This document shows positions 22,255-28,831 of a stretch of 64,000 bases of DNA, piece after piece. Both the position numbers and the translations under genes were made by a program. This stretch comes from DASXKD01 sp963762735 (GTDB taxonomy: Bacteria; Actinomycetota; Actinomycetes; Streptosporangiales; Streptosporangiaceae): positions 67,319 to 131,318 of the forward strand of contig CAVXMG010000017.1 in NCBI GenBank assembly GCA_963762735.1. Direction: 5' to 3'. The notes below the pieces were generated by a model that ran no database searches, was not told the DNA's origin, and saw nothing but the letters and a program-made list of their open reading frames with translations. The stretch's first letter is position 1; each line of letters opens with the position of its first letter.

Positions 22255-23013
22255 ATGACGCCACCGCCAGCCGACCGCGCCGACGGCGGCGCTAGGGCGA
22301 ATCCTGATGGCAGAATCACCCGAGATGTCGTGCTGGCCGCCGCGCTGGAGCTGATCGACCGGGACGGGGTGGACGGCCTGTCCATGCGCAGGCTCGCCCG
22401 CGTCCTTGGGCGGGACCCGATGATCTTGTACCGGCATGCGCCGAACAAGGCGGCCCTGCTTGACGGCGTGGCCGAGACGGTCCTCGCCCAGCTCAAGGTG
22501 GACCCGACGGATCCTGATTGGGCCGCGCAACTGCGTGCCGTGGCCCGCGGCTACCGCGCGCTGGCGCTGGCCCACCCAAAAGTGGTGCCGCTGCTGGTCA
22601 CCCGGCCGCTGGCCACCCCGCTCGGGCTCCGCCCGCCCGGCACACTGCGCCCGCTGGAGGACATCCTGGCCCTGCTCACCCGCGCCGGGTTCAGCGGACC
22701 CGACGCCCTGCACGTCTACCGGGCCCTGTTCGGATTCCTGCACGGCCACGTCCTTAACGAGCTGCAGGAACTCATCGAGAACCCGGACGAGACCGACGAC
22801 CTGCTGCGGCTGGGCCTGCACCGGCTGCCGATCCGCGAATTCCCCCTGCTGCGCAGCCTCGCCCCCGCCCTGGCCTCCTACGACGGCGCCACCGAACTCG
22901 AGCGCGGCCTCGACATCCTCCTCACGGGCCTCACCGACTTGCTGACCCCCGCCGCGGCGGCACCGGCCGCCGTCGGCACCGTCCCTGTCGATGATCTTCA
23001 GCGCGGGCACTAG
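22255..23013 (+). CDS. TetR-family regulator with TetR_C (all-alpha) domain
   Basis: 252 residues from ATG 22255, preceded by AGGGAGAAGG. The N-terminal HTH is clear: ITRDVVLAAALELIDRDGVDGLSMRRLARVLGRDPMILYRHAPNKAALLDGVAETVL. The C-terminal part (VARGYRALALAHPKVVPLLVTRP, HVYRALFGFLHGHVLNELQEL) fits the TetR_C ligand-binding domain of drug- and metabolite-sensing repressors. It is divergent from the aldehyde dehydrogenase gene, and two matching inverted repeats lie between them, so control of that gene and of itself is the simplest model. The ligand is unknown. Confidence 0.88.
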   Translation: MTPPPADRADGGARANPDGRITRDVVLAAALELIDRDGVDGLSMRRLARVLGRDPMILYRHAPNKAALLDGVAETVLAQLKVDPTDPDWAAQLRAVARGYRALALAHPKVVPLLVTRPLATPLGLRPPGTLRPLEDILALLTRAGFSGPDALHVYRALFGFLHGHVLNELQELIENPDETDDLLRLGLHRLPIREFPLLRSLAPALASYDGATELERGLDILLTGLTDLLTPAAAAPAAVGTVPVDDLQRGH

Positions 23014-23383
23014 TGCGTGGGGACGTCGAGCACTGGCCTTCTCCCCCTCGATCACCTCATCAGCGTTGAGCTGGCGGTGCCTGCCTCCTGGGTGCGCAGC
23101 AGTGCCACGCACGCGGCATCGCCGCAGGTCCGGCCGGAGCCCAGGCGCGGTCTGCCGCACTGGCAGGCCGGCCGCAGGCGGGCCAGCCACACGGCATAAG
23201 CGACCAGCTCGGCAGTGCCGCCTGTGCCCGGCACCGAGACGACGGGCCGAATCCCGCCACCCGGCAGGGCAAGCCACTCCCGCGCACTATCGGCACCGGT
23301 GCTGTCTGCCATAGGGCCCACCGCTCTATCTTCCCGCAGTCAGCCATCCTGGCCAGGGCGCAGTCCCCTGTTACCGTGCCGCC
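23014..23383. other. Intergenic stretch with one doubtful small gene
   Basis: 370 nt between tetR and the split-barrel oxidoreductase gene. Apart from the possible zinc-ribbon frame on the minus strand (separate entry) I see no feature. The downstream promoter box TACCGT sits at its right end. Confidence 0.4.
23052..23312 (-). CDS. Possible small zinc-ribbon protein
   Basis: A frame of 86 residues from ATG 23312. It ends in a Cys-rich segment (ACQCGRPRLGSGRTCGDAAC) with a C-x-C and a C-x4-C pair that could bind one zinc. No ribosome-binding site is obvious, and I do not recognise the family. It fills an otherwise empty interval and converges on tetR, 38 nt apart. It may be a real small actinobacterial protein or a chance frame in GC-rich DNA. 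Confidence 0.35.
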   Translation of the reverse strand: MADSTGADSAREWLALPGGGIRPVVSVPGTGGTAELVAYAVWLARLRPACQCGRPRLGSGRTCGDAACVALLRTQEAGTASSTLMR

Positions 23384-23779
23384 ATGGGTATCCCGCTCAG
23401 CGATGCGGCGCTGCGACTGGTCGACGGAAGGAACTACGCGGTCCTGGCCACGGTGAATCCGGACGGCAGCCCGCAGACCTCGGTGGTGTGGGTCGGCCGC
23501 GATGGCGGTGACCTGCTGTTCTCGACGGTGGAGGGACGGGTCAAGCACCGCAACATGCTGCGCGACCCGCGCGTCAGCGTCACCGTGATCGACTCCTCAG
23601 ACCCGGAGAACTACGTCGAGCTGCGCGGGCGGGTGTCGATGACCCCCGACATTGGCCGGCAACTCGACACCCGGCTGTCGTGGAAGTACGACGGCAAGGA
23701 TCCAGGACAGGACCGCCCCGGCGCGGTCCGGGTGGCCGTGCGGATGGTCGTGGAGAAGGCCACCGGCTACGCCGCCTAA
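23384..23779 (+). CDS. PPOX-class F420- or FMN-dependent split-barrel oxidoreductase
   Basis: 131 residues with the split beta-barrel pattern: RNYAVLATVNPDGSPQTSVVWVGRDGGDLLFSTVEGRVKHRNMLRDPRVSVTV. This is the PPOX/F420 family whose actinobacterial members reduce substrates with F420H2; FMN or haem binding cannot be excluded by eye. TACCGT lies 6 nt before the ATG, a leaderless-type start. Its stop codon TAA (23777-23779) contains the TA dinucleotide at which the IS630-type element begins, so the insertion sits exactly at the end of this gene. Confidence 0.88.
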   Translation: MGIPLSDAALRLVDGRNYAVLATVNPDGSPQTSVVWVGRDGGDLLFSTVEGRVKHRNMLRDPRVSVTVIDSSDPENYVELRGRVSMTPDIGRQLDTRLSWKYDGKDPGQDRPGAVRVAVRMVVEKATGYAA

Positions 23780-24924
23780 CGATCTTTAATGTTGGAAGTT
23801 AGGGGGTGGTGACGGCTGGCCTGGCGTGCGGTATGCCGGAGCATGAGGTATGGCGAGGGTGGTGGGCTGACCGCGGTTGAGCGGGCCCGGCGGGAGCGGG
23901 TGCGGCTGGCGGCGGAGCTGATTGAGGCGGGGGCCCGCGACCGTGAGGTCGCGAAACGGTTCCGGGTGACGCGAATGTCGGCGAACCGGTGGCGGCGGGC
24001 GCTGGCCGCCGGTGGCCGGGCGGCGCTGGCTTCCAAGGGGGCGGCCGGGGCGCGGTGCAAGCTGACCGGGGCGCAGCTGTGCGAGCTGGAGGCGGTGCTG
24101 GAGGCTGGCCGTCCGGGCAGGGCTGGGAGGATCAGTGCTGGACGCTGGCGCGGATCACGGAGATCATCTGGCGGCGGTTCGGCGCGGAGTACACCCTGGC
24201 CGGGGCGGATCTGCTGTTGCACCGGATCGGGTGGAGCGTGCAGTTCCCCTCGCGCCAGGCCGCCGAGCGGGACGAGGCGCGGATCGCGGCCTGGCGGCAG
24301 GAGGTGTGGCCGGTGGTAAAAGGACCGCGGCGGACCTGGGCGCCTGGCTGGTCTTCGAAGACGAATCCGGCCAGGGCTTAAGGCCGCCTAAGGGACGCAC
24401 CTGGGGCCGGCGCGGCCACACCCCGGTGGTGAAGGTGACCGGCGGCAGTAACAAGCGCGTGTCGCTGGCCGCGCTGATCGCCATCAAGCCCGGGTGCGCA
24501 CCCCGGCTGATAATCCGAGTCCACCGCGCCCGCCGCGGTGACCAGCGCAAAGGCTTCACCGAGACTGACTACGCCCGGTTCCTGGACGCGGCGCACCAGC
24601 AGCTCGCCGGCCCGCTGGTGGTCGTGTGGGACAACTCGAACACCTACGTCAGCGCCGCGATGACCGCGCTGGCCGCGGCCCGGGACTGGCTGACCGTCTA
24701 TCAGTTGCCGCCGTACGCGCACGAACTGAATCCGGTCGAGCTGGTCTGGTCGCATCTCAAAAGGTCCCTGGCCAACCTGGCCAAACGCAACCTCGGCGAG
24801 CTGACCGCGCTGGTGAAGACCCGGCTCAAGCGAATGCAGTACCGGCCCGGCCTCCTCGACGGCTTTCTCGCCAGCACCAGACTCGACCTCACACCCTTCA
24901 ATAGCCACCACAATTGAAGATCGC
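23779..24924 (+). mobile_element. IS630-type insertion sequence
   Basis: About 1,146 bp flanked on both sides by TA, the IS630/Tc1 target. The ends are imperfect inverted repeats: 23779-23795 matches the complement of 24908-24924 at 13 of 17 positions, sharing CGATCTT. The inside codes for a winged-helix/DDE transposase broken into three frames. The left end, including its TA, is also matched perfectly in inverted orientation at 27409-27422, 2.5 kb beyond the right end. Confidence 0.85.
23843..24917 (+). pseudogene. IS630-family DDE transposase in three frames
   Basis: The N-terminal HTH part (RVRLAAELIEAGARDREVAKRF, VTRMSANRWRRAL) is in the first frame. The middle (WEDQCWTLARITEIIWRRFG, LLLHRIGWSVQFPS) is one base back. 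The catalytic core is one further base back: FEDESGQGL with the first Asp, VVWDNSNTY with the second, and HELNPVELVWSHLK with the Glu. The first shift (near 24110) looks like loss of one C. The second, at GTA AAA GG near 24315, could be a programmed -1 slip because the Lys codon re-pairs exactly one base back. If the first lesion is real, the element is dead; if it is a sequencing error, it may be active. Confidence 0.82.
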
Positions 24925-25132
24925 TAGCTCGCGTGCCATTAACCCGGTCAGGGGTGGTATGCCACGGTTACTCACGGACAGTCGCCCGCCCAGCTCAGGC
25001 CCATTACCCGGCCGATCACGGCGATTTGCCGGCAGGTGATAGACCATAAACGCACGCCTGGTCAGCAGCCCTTCGCTCTCCCGGCAGCGGCTTCCTTGCC
25101 AGCGGATCTGGCGCCGGCGATCTCGGCGGGGT

Positions 25133-25606
25133 TCATGATCTCCGCTGCTTCGCCTTGTTGATCACTGCCATGAGCGCATCCTCGAAGATGTCCGGGTAAG
25201 CACGCTGGAGCAGCACCAGCGCGCTTGCGCCGCCTTTCAGCCCGGACAGGAAGGGCTCCCGGTGGACGACTTGTGTCAGGGCTTCGGTCCCGAAAGACGG
25301 CTCGATCCTGGCGCGCACGGCGTCCAGATCGATCCCGATAGCGGCCAGCGCGTCCCGGTCCAGGCCGCCGAACAGCACCGCTCCCGGTCCGGCACGGCGG
25401 GCGATCTCCTCCTCGACGTCTTCCAGCGTGGCACCGTGCTCGTGCAGGACGGCGCGCGCCGGTCGCGGGTCGCGTCCTGGGTGAAGCGCGGAGACGAGGA
25501 TGGTCATCAGATGCTCGCTGGTGACGTAGCGGCGGGTGAGTCTGCATGCGTGTCTCAGGGCCCGGGCGAGACAGGTGCGGGTGTCCCAGGTCGGGTGCCT
25601 GGGCAT
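25133..25606 (-). CDS. Clp N-terminal-domain protein (stand-alone)
   Basis: 157 residues from ATG 25606, which shares its A with the preceding TAA stop, so it is translationally coupled. The sequence resembles the double Clp-N repeat: CLARALRHACRLTRRYVTSEHLMTILVSAL, followed by ARAVLHEHGATLEDVEEEIARR. It has no AAA+ module. Such single-domain proteins could act as substrate adaptors or sinks for Clp machinery. It is the second gene of a two-gene unit with an HTH regulator, a pairing found in other actinobacteria. A PafA-like gene lies just beyond the shared promoter, so three degradation-related or regulatory genes cluster here. Confidence 0.75.
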   Translation of the reverse strand: MPRHPTWDTRTCLARALRHACRLTRRYVTSEHLMTILVSALHPGRDPRPARAVLHEHGATLEDVEEEIARRAGPGAVLFGGLDRDALAAIGIDLDAVRARIEPSFGTEALTQVVHREPFLSGLKGGASALVLLQRAYPDIFEDALMAVINKAKQRRS

Positions 25607-25827
25607 TACCGGCTCCCGGTCCGCTTGCCGTGCTTGCGGTGCACGGTCTGCTTGGTGACGCCGAGCCGCCCGGCGATGTCCTGCCAGGACCACCCGAGCT
25701 TCCGCGCATTCTCGACCTGGGCGATCTCCAGCCGCTCGGTGAGCACTCGCAGGGACGCCACAGCGCGCAGGCCGACATCAGGATCAGCGCTGGCGGCGCT
25801 CTGGGCGATTTCGAGTGCCGATTCCAT
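25606..25827 (-). CDS. Helix-turn-helix regulator paired with the Clp-N protein
   Basis: 73 residues from ATG 25827. The C-terminal half is a clear HTH, LGWSWQDIAGRLGVTKQTVHRKHGKR, preceded by a helical region ASLRVLTERLEIAQVENAR. I chose this ATG over the in-frame ATG at 25839 because TATGCT lies exactly 7 nt upstream, the spacing of the leaderless genes in this window. That -10 box lies inside a perfect 18-bp palindrome, so the protein probably represses itself. A 1-nt stop/start overlap couples it to the Clp-N gene. Confidence 0.75.
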   Translation of the reverse strand: MESALEIAQSAASADPDVGLRAVASLRVLTERLEIAQVENARKLGWSWQDIAGRLGVTKQTVHRKHGKRTGSR

Positions 25828-25830
25828 GCG

Positions 25831-25848
25831 CGTCAGCATATGCTGACG
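25831..25848. promoter_or_regulatory. Perfect 18-bp operator palindrome over the HTH promoter
   Basis: CGTCAGCATATGCTGACG is fully symmetric. It covers the likely -10 box (TATGCT on the minus strand, 25835-25840) of the HTH/Clp-N operon. Binding here would block RNA polymerase directly. Confidence 0.78.
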
Positions 25849-25859
25849 CCCGTCTTCAT

Positions 25860-25875
25860 GTCAACATATGCTGAC
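25860..25875. promoter_or_regulatory. Second operator copy, GTCAACATATGCTGAC
   Basis: It matches the first palindrome at 14 of 16 positions of its core and is centred 28 bp from it, close to -40 of the HTH gene. This is nearly three helical turns, so two dimers could bind the same DNA face. It may also influence the divergent PafA-like gene starting at 26028. Confidence 0.7.
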
Positions 25876-26027
25876 GGTCTTGACCTCGGTGCGGCCTGAA
25901 CACCCGGCCAGATCCCACCGCTCGCGGGCCGATGGAACTCCTGCCCCAAAGTTCCCGCACCCCCATGGGGGCGGGGGTGTGCCTCACCGGGTAGCCGGCG
26001 GGCCGCTGCGCGCATAGCGTTGGCCAT

Positions 26028-27233
26028 GTGGACAAGCGGTTCTTCGGGCTCAAGAACCAGTACAGCGCCGTCTTCGGCGGCGGGCAGCGGCAGTTGTCCC
26101 CGGAGGAGGTGGGGCGCCGCCTGTTCGGCCCGGTCGTGTCCCGGGACCTGGGCAGCAGCGTGCTGCTGCCGAACGGGGGACGGTTGCACCTGGAGGTGGT
26201 CAGCCACCCGGAATACGCGACGCCGGAGTGCGGCAGCGTGCTTGACCTCATCGTTTATGACAAAGCGGGCGAGCGGATCCTTGAAGGGCTGCTCGCCGAC
26301 GCCGGCCAGCGGCTGCGCGAAGAAGGCATCGCCGGCGAGATCTCCGTGTTCAAGAGCAACGCCGACCCGGCGGGCAACTCCTACGGCTGCCAGGAGAATT
26401 ACCTGGTCGCCCGGCGCGGCGAGTTCGGCCGGCTGGCCGGCATCCTGATCCCGTTCCTGGTCACCAGGCAGCTCATCTGCGGCGCCGGCGCGGTCGTGCA
26501 GACACCACGCGGCCCCGTGTACTGCCTTTCCCGGCCGGCCGGGCCCATCGGGAACAGCATATCGTCCGCGGCCACCCGGTCCAGGCCGCTCATCACTACC
26601 CGCGACGAGCCGCACGCCGCCGCCGCGGGGTTGCGGCGGCTACGCGTGATGGTCAGCGACCCCACCATGAGCGAGACCACCACAATGCTCAAGGTAGGCG
26701 CCACCGACCTGGTGCTGCGCATGGCCGAGGCGGCCACCGTGATGCCGGACCTGACCCTGGACAACCCGGTCCAGGCCATCGGTCAGGTCAGCCGCGACAT
26801 CACCGGGCGCAGCCAGATACGGCTGACCAGCGGACGGCAGATGAGCGCGCTCGACATCCAGCGCGAGTACCTGGCCAAGGCAAGGGACTTCACCGGCAAG
26901 CACGGCACGGATCCGGTCAGCAAGCATGTCCTCGGAATGTGGGAGCGGGCGCTGGAGGCGATCGGGACAGGGAACATCGACACCATCGCGCGGGAGATCG
27001 ACTGGGTCATCAAATACCAGCTCATCGAGCGGTACCGGGCAACACATGACCTGCCCCTATCGGCGCCGCAGGTCGCCCAGGCCGATCTGGCCTTTCACGA
27101 CGTGCACCGGGGCCGCGGCCTGTACTACCAGCTGCAGCGCAGCGACGCGGTCGAGCGGACCGCGCGTGACATCGACATCTTCGAAGCGAAAACCATCCCG
27201 CCGGTCCCCGGCCGCTACCGGCAGGCGGGCTGA
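26028..27233 (+). CDS. PafA-like (Pup ligase family) protein with altered active site and short C-terminus
   Basis: 401 residues from GTG 26028, with TAGCGT 7 nt upstream. Most of the Pup-ligase sequence is present: SHPEYATPECG, DKAGERILEGLLADA, SNADPAGNSYGCQENYLVAR, FLVTRQLICGAGAV, SSAATRSRPLITTRDEPHA, DPTMSETTTMLKVGATDLVLRM and EIDWVIKYQLIERYRATHD. Compared with my memory of mycobacterial PafA, the N-terminal metal-binding Glu (GxExE) is changed to GLKNQ, and the catalytic Asp57 (LYLDVGSH) is Glu56 (LHLEVVSH). The usual last 50 or so residues (ARLRGDFI to WVHLKLND) are missing. It is therefore a divergent paralogue, perhaps catalytically dead. No pup, dop or proteasome genes are nearby, so the main pupylation locus must be elsewhere. 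Confidence 0.85.
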   Translation: MDKRFFGLKNQYSAVFGGGQRQLSPEEVGRRLFGPVVSRDLGSSVLLPNGGRLHLEVVSHPEYATPECGSVLDLIVYDKAGERILEGLLADAGQRLREEGIAGEISVFKSNADPAGNSYGCQENYLVARRGEFGRLAGILIPFLVTRQLICGAGAVVQTPRGPVYCLSRPAGPIGNSISSAATRSRPLITTRDEPHAAAAGLRRLRVMVSDPTMSETTTMLKVGATDLVLRMAEAATVMPDLTLDNPVQAIGQVSRDITGRSQIRLTSGRQMSALDIQREYLAKARDFTGKHGTDPVSKHVLGMWERALEAIGTGNIDTIAREIDWVIKYQLIERYRATHDLPLSAPQVAQADLAFHDVHRGRGLYYQLQRSDAVERTARDIDIFEAKTIPPVPGRYRQAG

Positions 27234-27408
27234 TCCCGCTCCTGCCAGATCGCCACGTCCCTGGGCCGCCCCGCCCTCGACCTGCGCCGGAAAACTGCCC
27301 GCCAACTCAAGCGCTCAGTCTCACGCCGCCACACGGTTTCCGAATATTTACTCCGGTTAGCTAGCAAACCGCAGCGCGCAGCCGTAACCAGAGCTGTAAC
27401 CCCCGCCT

Positions 27409-27422
27409 TTAAAGATCGTTAG
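27409..27422. repeat. Solo IS630-type terminal repeat, inverted copy of the left IS end
   Basis: TTAAAGATCGTTAG is the exact complement of CTAACGATCTTTAA at 23776-23789, including the TA target. The two copies face each other across 3.6 kb that holds the transposase, the HTH/Clp-N pair and the PafA-like gene. It may mark the far end of a transposable unit or be the remnant of another copy. Confidence 0.7.
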
Positions 27423-27547
27423 CCCGCATCGGCCCCACCTGAGTAACGCTGCCGAAAATGAGCAACGGTTACTTAAGTCGACCGTCATGGCGCGTGAACT
27501 ACAACTGACTGAAGGCAGCCGAGCCGCGGTCCGTCAATTCAGCAAAG

Positions 27548-27581
27548 GGCGGCCCGGGCAGGAGTTACTGCCCGGGCCGCC
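27548..27581. terminator. Strong hairpin terminator of the secreted-protein gene
   Basis: Arms GGCGGCCCGGGCAG and CTGCCCGGGCCGCC form a perfect 14-bp stem with a 6-nt loop, 20 nt beyond the presumed stop at 27601 on the minus strand. Confidence 0.85.
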
Positions 27582-27600
27582 TGTTCGGCCAGGAGACGAT

Positions 27601-28621
27601 TCAGCAGTTGTTCGCGACCGCCAGAGCGCTGACGCACAAGTCCGCCACGGCTCTGACCGTATTGCTTGGGCCATTGCCCGGATCGGGCGTGGTGTTGGGT
27701 TCGAGGGCTATCACTTCGTGGATGCCCGCCATGGAACACGCGGGAGATGGTAATGGTCCCGCTCAGATGCGGACCGATCAGGGTGCCCACGGGAAGCCCG
27801 GCACAGGCCGCGGCCGTGGCCCCCTTGAAGCAGTAAACGGCTGGGCTGGCCGCCAGGGTGTTGCTGCGTGGTTTCCCGGCCATGAGCACGGTGAAGCCGG
27901 GAACACCGGCGGGCGCGTTGGGAGCCCCGGTGAGGGCCGCCCCCCACCAGCACCTGCTCGTGGCCTTGACCGGCGTCGGGCAGGCGCCGGCCTTGTCGCT
28001 GGCGGTCACCGTCGCCCCGCTCTTGCCGATGTGGGAAGGCGTGAGTACCAGGGTCGGCCTCTTGGGCACAGGCTGGGTGCCATAGATGATGTTGCCGAAG
28101 TTCAGGCCCGTCGTGGTGGCCAGATCGGCGACGGTCACCACGCAGTTGGTGAGGCCGGCGTTCACCTGCGCCTGGGTGGGCGGGCACACCGCCTTCTTGT
28201 CCAGGGCCGAGAAGCCTGGCGTTCCCCCGGTGGCCGTCACCGTGATGGTGGCGGTGAGGTTACCGCTGGCATCCGTCATGACGGCGACGCCCGTGGACAG
28301 GTCCGCCTCGCTCGTCGCGGACGACGACGGGCTGATCACCCCGGCCAGGGGACTGGTCTGGGCGACGATCAGCAAGGTGTTCGCCGGCAGGCCGGTGCAG
28401 GCGACGGTCACCGGTGTCCCCGCTGTGTTGCTGGCCGCGAACCCTAGCGGGCTGCCGTTGTAGGTGCAGCTTGACGTCGACGGCGGGATCGGGATGGCCG
28501 ACGCCGGGGCGGCGGCCAGGATAGCGGTGCCGGCAAGCAGGCCAGCCCCCAGTCCGAGCACACCTGCTGCCGCGCTCACCCGCCGCGGGATGCTTCTGTG
28601 CTTATGGCTTCGACATGACAT
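27601..28621 (-). pseudogene. Secreted Thr/Ala-rich protein of unknown function, frameshift near its C-terminus
   Basis: ATG 28621 has GGAGG 6 nt upstream. The N-terminus is a classic signal peptide: basic SCRSHKHRSIPRR, hydrophobic AAGVLGLGAGLLAGTAIL, then cleavage after APASA. The mature part is rich in Thr, Ala, Gly and paired Cys (SCTYNG, VACTGLP, VCPPTQ, NCVVTVADLATT, GACPTPVKATSRCWWG, VYCFKGATAAACAGLP), suggesting an exported beta-rich protein with several disulfides. Near 27730 the frame changes. The alternative frame GIHEVIALEPNTTPDPGNGPSN to ADLCVSALAVANNC and a TGA at 27601 keeps the same composition and ends just before a strong terminator, so I take it as the true C-terminus. I do not recognise a named family. 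Confidence 0.7.
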
Positions 28622-28831
28622 CAAGGCCCTCCATTGCTGGATTGTTTCTTGATTTGACTTGCCCGTCTGCCGGGCCGGTGCCCCGTCAACGGATTTCAAA
28701 AGGAAGCCCGCTCGACCCAGTGTTGTGCCCTCGGTGCAGCGTGTCAACGAGGGCCGAATGCCCAGCAGGCGCGCGACATTGCACCATTTGCAAAATTGAA
28801 CACCGTCGTTCACGCGTGCCCTGACGGAGCG

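Larger units (their letters stand above)
27234..27600. other. Gene-free stretch with IS end and terminator
   Basis: No translated frame matches the missing PafA C-terminus. The stretch contains the solo IS630-like end at 27409-27422 and the strong hairpin at 27548-27581. The rest shows nothing I can assign. Confidence 0.5.

Noticed and set aside
27234..27408. Remaining C-terminal domain of PafA in another frame
   Set aside because: None of the three forward frames gives the expected ARLRGDF or WVHLKLN blocks, so the truncation is not a simple frameshift at this place.
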